NCBI GenBank assembly: GCA_016213305.1
Contig: JACRAV010000111.1
Span: 1-5,315, forward strand
Source of the DNA: Candidatus Zixiibacteriota bacterium
GTDB taxonomy: Bacteria; Zixibacteria; MSB-5A5; GN15; FEB-12
Direction of reading: 5' to 3'
Length of the DNA stretch: 5,315 nucleotides
In this document: positions 1 to 5,315 of the stretch, piece by piece
Layout: each line of letters opens with the position of its first letter
Numbering within the stretch: position 1 is the stretch's first letter
The notes under the pieces: generated by a model
Databases searched by the model: none
Seen by the model: only the letters and a program-made list of their open reading frames with translations
What the model was told of the DNA's origin: nothing
Translations under genes and position numbers: made by a program

Positions 1-269
1 CGTCGGGGCTTTCACAGGTACAGGATGTTTTGTCCGATGCCACTCTGCTTCCATTTCTTTTCCGGCATGGTCAGAATTTGATCATGCCTGTGCAGATATA
101 TGGAGAATTATCGGCGCAAACGGGGAATTATTGAGACATGATGGTGGGATAAGGAGAGAATTCCGAAGCCGTGTCAAACGGTTGATTTTGTCCGGATTGG
201 TGTGTCGTCTGCCTTGTGTGCGGGAATCGTCCGAGTACCCGAGCGACAGAATTTGCGGCTATGCGACGG
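1..269. other. 5' flank without a convincing gene
   Basis: I see no supported gene here. Plus-strand frame 3 is open from the window edge to a TGA at 132-134. It would give a 43-residue C-terminal tail that could be the end of an upstream gene, but it has no recognisable motif, and frame 2 is open even longer (to 286) without an ATG start. The stretch contains an imperfect 10-base direct repeat, GGAGAATTAT at 102-111 and GGGGAATTAT at 122-131, exactly 20 bases apart. Another GAGAATT follows at 155-161. No stem followed by a T-run that would terminate the minus-strand regulator was found. Confidence 0.4.
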
Positions 270-1607
270 TCACGCCAGCGAGTTGAGGTATGCGGCCAGA
301 TTTATGTCCTGGTTGTCGATGTGGAGTTTCTTCCGGATCGCTTTGCGGTGCGTGACCACCGTCTGTTCGGAAATGTGGAGAGTGTCGGCGATTTCTTTCG
401 AGGACATGCCGTTTCGGATCATATAGCAGATGTTCAGTTCGCGGGAGGTGAGCGAGGCGAACTTTTGTTCGGCGGTGTCTAAGAAGGGTTCGGAGATATC
501 GGTGAGGCATTGCTCGATCAGATCAGCCAGGGCATGGTCGGAGGCGTCCAGGCGTTGTCGCAGGGCTTTGATCGTGGGCAGGGCGATCCGGTCGATATTG
601 GCCTGAATCTGCTGTTTGACCTCCTGCTTACCGCTGTCAATTTGGCGGAGTACCTCCTGAAGGGTGTTGTTCTTCTCCCGAAGGGCGGCCCGGTCGGCCT
701 CGATAGCTTTGCCGGCCTCCTGGAGCGCTTTCTCCGCCTCCCGAAAGGGGGTAATATCCCGCACGGTGGCGACGTTCATGCGCCGGCCGTTGAATTGATG
801 TTCCCGGGAGTTGACTTCAAGAATGAACCGGGTACCATCTTTCCGCAGGCCGATGGTTTCGTATCTCTTGTTCCCGTTCGGCTTAAGCTCTTTGGCCAGC
901 ATGTCCCATGCTTCGGGGGCCACAAACGTCCGGACCGGCAAGCCGATTGATTCCTCGCGCGAATACCCGAACATCCGTTCATGGGCGGGATTGACATCGA
1001 CGATGTGCAGGTTGTCGGTGATATTGACGCCGTCCATGCAGGCATTGAACAAATCCTCCATCCTTCGATGGTCGGCGCAGAAACGATCGTGGTGGTGGAC
1101 TCGGGCCGTAATGTCGGAGACACAAAACGAATAACAGCCGCACGACTGGCCGGTTTCGCGTATCTCCCGGAGAGACAATTTCAGCCAGCGCGGGTCATGC
1201 GAATCGCGCGTTTTCCACAACAGGGTGGGCCAGTGGTCCGGACATCTCTCACCGGCCACCAGACAGGGGTACTCCTGATGCGAAACCGGGTCGAGCAGGT
1301 CTCTAAAGCTTTTGCCGACAAGGGTGCGCGAGTCGGTTTTCACCAGTTCCGCAAATTGTTCGCCGGCATGTAAGATGGTGCCGTCGGTGCTGACAATTCC
1401 GATCGCATGAGGGAGGGTGTCCGCGGCTCCTCTGAGCCGGGTGACTTCACAGGTGACATCGGGACAGACATTCGACTTCATTGCAAGCGTCAGCCGTTGA
1501 CCGGCCGACGGCGACGTTTCAACCTGAAACGCTGTTGTGGTGTTCGTTCCCTGGCAGGTATCGGTGTCTTTTCTCAGTGTCATCGGCTCCAACCGTTTCA
1601 CAATCAT
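270..1607 (-). CDS. PAS-PAS-LuxR-type HTH transcriptional regulator
   Basis: A 445-residue cytoplasmic sensor-regulator with no membrane segment or signal peptide. Residues about 58-168 form a divergent PAS domain ending in VSDITARV. Residues about 183-287 form a clearer PAS domain (NITDNLHIVDVNPAHERMFG, later RKDGTRF, ending TVRDITPFREAE). Residues about 288-340 are a charged heptad-like coiled coil. Residues about 384-430 are a LuxR/FixJ-type helix-turn-helix (LTSREL, SSKEIADTLHIS, QTVVTHRKAIRKKL). This order, with a helical linker before the HTH, is a known one-component family; it has no receiver or kinase domain. The PAS ligand cannot be read from sequence. The first PAS and linker are cysteine-rich (C115, C122, C156, C158, C162, C177, C190), so redox or metal sensing is possible but unproven. 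ATG 1607 has only a weak purine stretch upstream. An in-frame ATG at 1583 has GGAG three bases before it and is an alternative start. The gene is divergent from the exported-protein genes and might control them, by position only. Confidence 0.9.
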   Translation of the reverse strand: MIVKRLEPMTLRKDTDTCQGTNTTTAFQVETSPSAGQRLTLAMKSNVCPDVTCEVTRLRGAADTLPHAIGIVSTDGTILHAGEQFAELVKTDSRTLVGKSFRDLLDPVSHQEYPCLVAGERCPDHWPTLLWKTRDSHDPRWLKLSLREIRETGQSCGCYSFCVSDITARVHHHDRFCADHRRMEDLFNACMDGVNITDNLHIVDVNPAHERMFGYSREESIGLPVRTFVAPEAWDMLAKELKPNGNKRYETIGLRKDGTRFILEVNSREHQFNGRRMNVATVRDITPFREAEKALQEAGKAIEADRAALREKNNTLQEVLRQIDSGKQEVKQQIQANIDRIALPTIKALRQRLDASDHALADLIEQCLTDISEPFLDTAEQKFASLTSRELNICYMIRNGMSSKEIADTLHISEQTVVTHRKAIRKKLHIDNQDINLAAYLNSLA

Positions 1608-1682
1608 TGACCATGTTCTCTTTTGTACATGATGTATCGGACAGAGATCGGACTTCTTTAGTCATATTCGTATCATTCCCGT

Positions 1683-1830
1683 CAGGCCCGGGGTTCAATC
1701 GGCTCACCCTGGGGCCTGTTGAAGTATCCCGGAAGTCGGCCGGGTGCGGGAGGCCCCGCCAAAGCGGATGGCGTGGCGAGAGTCGAACCGGCAGTAGTGT
1801 CAGAGCGCCTTATTCGATGGTTCGCTTTTT
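1683..1830 (+). ncRNA. Putative structured small RNA (hypothesis)
   Basis: Three inverted repeats follow each other. CAGGCCC 1683-1689 pairs with GGGCCTG 1712-1718, and an inner GGGT 1691-1694 pairs with ACCC 1706-1709. CCCGG 1728-1732 pairs with CCGGG 1740-1744 around a 7-base loop. CGCC 1757-1760 pairs with GGCG 1770-1773. A terminator-like hairpin with a T-run follows at 1802-1830. Together they could be a transcript of about 150 nt. A possible -10 (TATCAT, 1671-1676) lies just upstream, but no good -35 goes with it. No known RNA family is recognised. GC-rich DNA forms such short stems by chance, so this is a low-confidence proposal; the same sequence could instead be leader structure for either flanking gene. 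Confidence 0.2.
1802..1830 (+). terminator. Possible intrinsic terminator or attenuator
   Basis: On the plus strand AGAGCG (1802-1807) plus CC (1808-1809) can pair with GG (1819-1820) and CGCTTT (1823-1828), with a two-base TT bulge and a 9-base loop. The 3' side runs directly into TTTTT (1826-1830). The stem is short and bulged, so it would be a weak terminator. It could stop transcription arising left of the promoter at 1869 and insulate the exported-protein gene. Confidence 0.3.
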
Positions 1831-1868
1831 ACGGTTGCACAATTCCGACGGTGCGGTCGTCATTCGGG

Positions 1869-1897
1869 TTGTTCGTTTAGTGGGAATGAATTATATT
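1869..1897 (+). promoter_or_regulatory. Sigma-70-like promoter for the exported-protein genes
   Basis: TTGTTC at 1869-1874 (three of six to TTGACA) is followed after exactly 17 bases by TATATT at 1892-1897 (five of six to TATAAT). The same -10 region reads TATATTTG, which fits the TAnnTTTG form used by Bacteroidetes sigma factors; GTTG at 1868-1871, 20 bases upstream, is close to their -33 TTTG. A start site near 1904 would give a leader of about 70 bases before ATG 1977. This is the most AT-rich spot in the gap. The call rests on consensus matching only. Confidence 0.5.
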
Positions 1898-1911
1898 TGA
1901 GTAGAGGGAAG

Positions 1912-1939
1912 GCCGGTTACTCTCCGGCTGATAACCGGC
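1912..1939. repeat. Perfect 8-base inverted repeat in the probable leader
   Basis: GCCGGTTA (1912-1919) and TAACCGGC (1932-1939) are exact inverted copies separated by 12 bases. The element begins about 15 bases after the -10 box and ends 25 bases before the Shine-Dalgarno sequence. It could be a dimeric operator just downstream of the transcription start or a stable 5' RNA hairpin. The half-site spacing of 20 bases centre to centre is about two helical turns, which suits a dimeric DNA-binding protein. Which role it has cannot be decided from sequence. Confidence 0.45.
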
Positions 1940-1964
1940 GGGTTCCGGTGCGGTGAATCGTGAC

Positions 1965-1970
1965 AGGAGA
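1965..1970 (+). promoter_or_regulatory. Shine-Dalgarno site that sets the start at 1977
   Basis: AGGAGA sits six bases upstream of ATG 1977. The longer in-frame candidate, GTG 1953, has no comparable purine-rich site and would add eight mostly charged residues (MNRDRRAH) in front of a well-formed signal peptide. The ribosome site therefore favours ATG 1977. Confidence 0.85.
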
Positions 1971-1976
1971 GCGCAT

Positions 1977-2042
1977 ATGCTCAGACTGATCCTTGTCTTT
2001 CTGACATCGGCCATCTGCATTTTACCCATTCGCGCGGCGGCG
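1977..2042 (+). other. Signal peptide coding segment
   Basis: The first 22 codons encode an N-terminal Arg at position 3, a hydrophobic core (LILVFLTSAICILPI) and an Ala-rich exit (RAAA|DS), as expected for Sec signal peptidase I. Cys14 lies inside the core and is not in a lipobox. AAGC at 30-33 is too far from the core to be a normal lipoprotein site, so the product is probably not lipidated. Confidence 0.8.
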
Positions 2043-3815
2043 GATAGCGACTGTGCCGCCGATGCCGCCGGCTGTTGCTGTCGCGGCACGCGGGGGAATG
2101 TCGATTGCGACTATACTGACAATGTCGATATTGCTGATCTCTCCCTTTTGATCGATTACCTGTTCATCAGTCTCGCGCCGTTGCCGTCGATTGACGAAGC
2201 CAATGTTGACGGCGAAGGTGGGATAGATATCTCCGACCTCTCGGTGCTGATCGATGGCCTGTTCATCAACTTTCGGACCTTTCCGCCCTGCCCGGGGCCG
2301 GTCAATCATCCACCGGTGACGCTCATGAGGGGATTTGACCCGACCAAATTGCGAGTGAACCCGCCCGACTCGAACGGCCCTCTGGCCACCATTGATTTTC
2401 GCTGGGGCGGCAATGACCAATTGGACCATCCCTATGAGCCATCACAATTATCTTATGAATGGCGATTGTACGGGCCATACGATTCGGCGACTTATGCCTC
2501 AATACGGGAGCAGTTTGAGCGACGGGTGTTTGTAACGACGGACGGCCAGATGTATGTCATCGGACAGGGGAACAAGTTGATCTGGTGCGACACGGTCTGG
2601 TCTCCGGATTATCCGCCGTTTGCGCAGGTGATATGTGACACGATGCTGATCGATACTGTCCACTGGTCCGACAAGGGGCGCGTCGATACGGTTTTGGATG
2701 TAGAATCTCCGACATTTGCGGGCAATCCGGCGTACAATCGACTCGTGACTGTTTCCGGAGCCGGTCAGCCGTCGGCGGTGGTGGACACGATGACGCGGCT
2801 TTACGATCTTTTCCGACATGATCCGAACGACACGACGGTGGAGAAGCGTTTTATCTTCTGGGTGCGGACGCGCGACCCTGATGATACGACGCTGTTTGAT
2901 CCGGTGGCGGCGTTTCAGTCGTTCAAGGTGTTCGATCCGAAATTTGAGCGCGACATCCTCATCGCCGATGCCCAGGTGGACTTTCCGATTAACCCGCGAA
3001 TAGTGGGAGCGGCGCAGGCATACTGGAATAGCGCGCTGACGCGCTGGAAGGCCGGGGCGACTGTCGATCTTTTCAAAATGTCCCAGATGGCCGGCATAAC
3101 TCTACCGATGAAATCCCTCCTCCAGCACAAAGTGACAATTGTCGTGAACGATGATGCGCAAATGGGGTTGCTACATAGTGGATTACAGGACAATGTCGTG
3201 TTGGCCATGTCGGCCGGAGCGGGGATTTGGCTGTGTGGGCGAAATCAATTCTCTGCTCCTGAAGCCAGCCCGCCGAATCTGCACTATGTGCTTCGGTACT
3301 ACGGCGGGTATCCCTTCGGCATGATCGAGGGTCGCTGGAGCGGCTGGAACTGGTACGCTTTGAAGGCCCCACCGGTTCGAATTGAAGATTTTTGCGGTGC
3401 GCTTTCCGTCGATACCGCCCTTTGGCCAGATCTGCTTATCGACACCGCGTATTTGCACAGTCGCTATGTCTGGGACCCGGATGTTGTGCCGTGGATGCCG
3501 GCGCTGGCCGCACTTCCCGAGGTCAACTCCTTTTCCCTTTTTCCACAGGCCGAGGTTTTGTACACGTATAAGTCTATTTACAATGACCATCACCCGCTTC
3601 TGCCGGATAGCTTCTTCTATGCCGGTCAGCCGGTGGTCTATCGTCTGCAGAACGATTCTGTTCGCCTGTTTGTGAGCGCGTTCACGCCCTATGCGTTCGC
3701 CGACGACGGTTCGCCCACCAGCCCCCTGCAGACCTATGTTGACTCGGCGCTCAACTGGCTGATGGCGCCATTTAGCCCGGGAATGATGGCTTTCGGCCGG
3801 AGGGGAAGGCAATGA
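1977..3815 (+). CDS. Exported dockerin-repeat protein with Rossmann-like C-terminal domain
   Basis: The 612-residue product starts with a signal peptide (hydrophobic core about 2-17, likely cleavage after AAA at 20-22). A cysteine-rich stretch follows (C26, C33-C35), then two dockerin-type calcium-binding repeats (about 40-64 and 75-97). A proline-rich linker leads to a region at about 113-320 that looks fibronectin/Ig-like (IDFRWGG, YEWRLYG, RFIFWVRTRDPDD, FQSFKVFD) with a long insertion rich in DT pairs. Residues about 325-600 resemble a class I glutamine-amidotransferase-like Rossmann fold: DILIAD at 326, VDLFKM at 363, KVTIVVND at 385, GAGIWLCG at 414, and a closing YVDSALNWLM helix at 587. 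The Gly-Cys-Gly nucleophile elbow is not evident, so a binding or structural role is likelier than catalysis. The protein ends in a basic tail (FGRRGRQ) with no membrane anchor or sorting signal. It is probably periplasmic, surface-associated or secreted. Its stop overlaps the next start (ATGA). Exact function is unknown. Confidence 0.92.
   Translation: MLRLILVFLTSAICILPIRAAADSDCAADAAGCCCRGTRGNVDCDYTDNVDIADLSLLIDYLFISLAPLPSIDEANVDGEGGIDISDLSVLIDGLFINFRTFPPCPGPVNHPPVTLMRGFDPTKLRVNPPDSNGPLATIDFRWGGNDQLDHPYEPSQLSYEWRLYGPYDSATYASIREQFERRVFVTTDGQMYVIGQGNKLIWCDTVWSPDYPPFAQVICDTMLIDTVHWSDKGRVDTVLDVESPTFAGNPAYNRLVTVSGAGQPSAVVDTMTRLYDLFRHDPNDTTVEKRFIFWVRTRDPDDTTLFDPVAAFQSFKVFDPKFERDILIADAQVDFPINPRIVGAAQAYWNSALTRWKAGATVDLFKMSQMAGITLPMKSLLQHKVTIVVNDDAQMGLLHSGLQDNVVLAMSAGAGIWLCGRNQFSAPEASPPNLHYVLRYYGGYPFGMIEGRWSGWNWYALKAPPVRIEDFCGALSVDTALWPDLLIDTAYLHSRYVWDPDVVPWMPALAALPEVNSFSLFPQAEVLYTYKSIYNDHHPLLPDSFFYAGQPVVYRLQNDSVRLFVSAFTPYAFADDGSPTSPLQTYVDSALNWLMAPFSPGMMAFGRRGRQ
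2094..2267 (+). repeat. Two dockerin-type calcium-binding repeats
   Basis: These are residues 40-97 of the exported protein. Each unit has an acidic loop followed by a helix: NVDCD...DIADLSLLIDYLFI and NVDGEGGIDISDLSVLIDGLFI. Loop 2 has the normal 12-residue span (N76 to D87, ligands likely N76, D78, E80, D84 and D87). Loop 1 is two residues longer (N41 to D54). The DNA copies are also close: TGATCGAT, two differing bases, then CCTGTTCATCA in both. In cellulosomes dockerins bind cohesins; in FCB-group genomes similar repeats are common in exported proteins without cellulosomes, and their partner is generally unknown. Confidence 0.85.
3799..3803 (+). promoter_or_regulatory. Shine-Dalgarno site for the coupled third gene
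   Basis: GGAGG lies inside the last codons of the upstream gene, eight bases before ATG 3812. With the ATGA stop-start overlap this supports reinitiation by the same ribosomes, and so co-expression of the two exported proteins. Confidence 0.75.
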
Positions 3816-5315
3816 CAACGCATCTCATACGAACGATCAGATTGCTGGTGTCAACAAGCGTGCTGGCGACCTCGGCCACCGGCCGGGATTCGGGTGAGAA
3901 TCGCATGGCCCTTTCGCCTGCGGATATCCAAATTTCCCAGAGGTGTGTGACCGAGCACAATGTCGGCGATATCGCCCTTGGCCTCGACAATTTCGGAACC
4001 ATTGGACCCACCTACTGGACCGGCACCTTTGATTTCTTTACCGGCCAGCCGGTGCGAAGCTGTCAGTATCCGATTGGATCCAATCAGTCGTATCTCTGGG
4101 GAGGGGCTATCTGGGTCGGGGGAATAATTGGAACCGATACGCTGGTGTCGGTTGGGGTCGATGGTTGGAATTCGGGGGAGGAGCTTCACGCTGACGTAGA
4201 ACCGCTGGGGGCGATAAGATATCGATCGACGCTGAGCGGTAATTCTGCCTACAGCAACGGAGCTGTATCGCATCAGGACTTCCTCGCCACCTATTATGAC
4301 ACCTGCCAATACTGCACCGTGGACGGTGCATTGGTTCGGGATTGGCTTGACAAACGTACTCATAAACCGCTCAACCTTCGGATCGACCAGCGCACGTATG
4401 CCTGGCGGTATCCCTGGATCGACGATGCGGTGATCTGGGACGTCTCTATTACCAACATTGGCACAACCGCGATTTCCAAGGCGTGTATTGGTTTGTATGT
4501 CGATGGCGATGTCAAAATTGCGAGTGAGGATCTTGGCTTCCTGGACGATGTTACCGGTTTTATGGGTTCGACGGATATACCGGGTACAGCCTGTGCAACA
4601 CAGAAACCTCTCCCGCTGGCCTGGATCGCCGACAATGACGGCGATCTGACCACCTGGGGCAGGCAGCTGCCGCATGTGACCGGTGTGGCTGTCCTATCAG
4701 ACCCCGCGATCCTCGGTGGCCCATCGTATAATTGGTGGACGAGTTCGAGCGCCGTACGATGTGATTTCGGGCCGATGCGCCGCGTCAACGCCCGCGATTT
4801 CGGCAGCGGCGGCACGGGTACTCCTCTAGGCGACAGAAACAAGTATTACATCCTCTCCAACGGTGATGTTGATTATGACGCGGTTTTCGGGGCCACGATC
4901 GGAGACAACGACCCAATCTGGCTTCCACGCCAGGGTGATCTCTTGCCATGTGACGAAGGCGGTGACGTGCGATACCTCCTCTCCGTCGGCCCGTTCGATC
5001 TGGCTCCGGGGCAATCGGTGCCCTTCACTTTCGCCTATGTCGGCGGCAAAGACCTGCACACGGATCCGTCCAATTTGCAGAATCTTCCGCTCGACCCCTG
5101 GCGCTACTATTCGCATCTGAACTTCACCAATCTCACAAACAACGCCGTCTGGGCATCGTGGGTGTACGACAATCCGGGTGTCGATACCGACAGCGACGGG
5201 TACGCCGGCCAGTTCTCCGTCTGCAATTCGGACACCATCTGGACCGCCGGTGACGGCGTCCCCGATTTCCGGGCCGCCTTCCCTCCCCCCCGTCCCGGGT
5301 TCACCGTCAAGCCGC
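3812..5315 (+). CDS. Exported protein of unknown function, 3' end beyond window
   Basis: This frame is open from ATG 3812 to the window edge, 501 complete codons with no stop, so the gene is partial. The N-terminus (basic, then LLVSTSVLATSA at 11-22) is a modest signal peptide, with cleavage probably around 21-24. The mature part is rich in Gly, Asp, Trp and Tyr and looks mainly beta-stranded. Examples are YLWGGAIWVGGIIGTDTLVSV at about 94-114 (split by glycines) and IWDVSITNIGTTAISKACIG at 208-227, which resembles an Ig-like domain. Calcium-loop-like acidic patterns occur at 274-278 (DNDGD) and 458-463 (DTDSDG). The visible end, GDGVPDF at 480-486 followed by PPPRP, looks like a linker before a further, probably fibronectin-like, domain. 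I do not recognise a family, catalytic motif or membrane span. Similar long exported proteins occur in FCB-group genomes, from memory only. It overlaps the upstream gene by four bases (ATGA) behind GGAGG, so it is translated from the same mRNA. Confidence 0.9.
   Translation, partial: MTTHLIRTIRLLVSTSVLATSATGRDSGENRMALSPADIQISQRCVTEHNVGDIALGLDNFGTIGPTYWTGTFDFFTGQPVRSCQYPIGSNQSYLWGGAIWVGGIIGTDTLVSVGVDGWNSGEELHADVEPLGAIRYRSTLSGNSAYSNGAVSHQDFLATYYDTCQYCTVDGALVRDWLDKRTHKPLNLRIDQRTYAWRYPWIDDAVIWDVSITNIGTTAISKACIGLYVDGDVKIASEDLGFLDDVTGFMGSTDIPGTACATQKPLPLAWIADNDGDLTTWGRQLPHVTGVAVLSDPAILGGPSYNWWTSSSAVRCDFGPMRRVNARDFGSGGTGTPLGDRNKYYILSNGDVDYDAVFGATIGDNDPIWLPRQGDLLPCDEGGDVRYLLSVGPFDLAPGQSVPFTFAYVGGKDLHTDPSNLQNLPLDPWRYYSHLNFTNLTNNAVWASWVYDNPGVDTDSDGYAGQFSVCNSDTIWTAGDGVPDFRAAFPPPRPGFTVKP

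Larger units (their letters stand above)
1608..1952. other. Divergent intergenic regulatory region
   Basis: This 345-base gap separates the starts of the minus-strand regulator and the plus-strand exported-protein gene, so it must hold promoters for both unless the regulator is expressed by distant readthrough. It contains a run of GC-rich inverted repeats (1683-1773), a terminator-like element (1802-1830), a sigma-70-like promoter facing right (1869-1897) and an inverted repeat in the probable leader (1912-1939). I could not pick a convincing minus-strand promoter; hexamers such as TATGAC or TACAAA occur but lack a matching upstream element. The plus-strand open frame 1481-1900 overlapping this gap looks non-coding. 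Confidence 0.75.

Noticed and set aside
3..134. 43-codon open frame from the window edge, possible end of an upstream plus-strand gene
   Set aside because: Too short to judge, no motif, third-base GC near half, and another frame stays open longer; mentioned only as a possibility.
1774..1800. On the minus strand, GGTTCGACTC resembles a tRNA T-loop, suggesting a tRNA or att remnant
   Set aside because: The T-stem has a mismatch and a wobble pair, and there is no matching acceptor, D-arm or anticodon stem. A similar GGTTCAATC at 1692-1700 also fails to form a stem.
1481..1900. 139-residue plus-strand open frame across the intergenic gap
   Set aside because: It overlaps the start of the well-supported regulator, has no ribosome site or motif and a low-complexity basic composition.
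3183..3818. 211-residue minus-strand open frame
   Set aside because: It is antisense to the Rossmann-like part of the dockerin protein, which has recognisable strands and helices in the sense frame.
3851..4675. 274-residue minus-strand open frame
   Set aside because: It lies opposite the third gene, whose frame carries a ribosome site, stop-start coupling and 501 stop-free codons; the antisense translation shows no domain.
5285..5291. Run of seven C's in the third gene as a possible frameshift or slippage site
   Set aside because: The frame stays open and encodes a sensible Pro-rich linker, so there is no sign of a shift; the downstream sequence needed to judge it is missing.
1..5315. Mobile elements, CRISPR arrays, toxin-antitoxin or defence genes
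   Set aside because: No transposase, integrase, regularly spaced repeats or defence-associated domains were seen on either strand.

Overview
The window looks like chromosomal DNA from a member of the FCB superphylum, most like candidate phylum Zixibacteria. The main clue is the second gene. Directly behind its signal peptide it carries a cysteine-rich stretch and a pair of dockerin-type repeats, in a style (GNVD...DIADLSLLIDYLF / ANVDG...DISDLSVLIDGLF) that I associate with that group. This is recognition from memory, not a database result. Base composition is moderately GC-rich.

Layout. Positions 1-269 hold no convincing gene. Positions 270-1607 (minus strand) encode a cytoplasmic PAS-PAS-coiled coil-LuxR-type HTH regulator. 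Positions 1608-1952 are a divergent intergenic region. It holds a cluster of GC-rich inverted repeats ending in a terminator-like hairpin with five T's, then a sigma-70-like promoter (TATATT, with TTGTTC 17 bases upstream) and a perfect 8-base inverted repeat in the likely 5' leader of the next gene. Positions 1977-3815 (plus strand) encode a 612-residue exported protein: signal peptide, two dockerin-type repeats, a fibronectin/Ig-like region and a C-terminal Rossmann-like domain resembling non-catalytic class I glutamine-amidotransferase folds. Its best start is ATG 1977 behind AGGAGA, not the in-frame GTG at 1953. Positions 3812-5315 (plus strand) hold a third gene that overlaps the second by an ATGA junction and runs off the window end. 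It has at least 501 residues, looks exported, is probably rich in beta structure, and belongs to no family I can name.

How they may work together. The two plus-strand genes form a translationally coupled pair of exported proteins. The minus-strand regulator is transcribed divergently from the same intergenic region and is a candidate controller of the pair, but only by position. No cohesin, protease, transporter, mobile element, CRISPR array, rRNA or tRNA is visible. The most novel content is the coupled exported pair, especially the unassigned third gene, and the structured intergenic DNA that could encode a small RNA.
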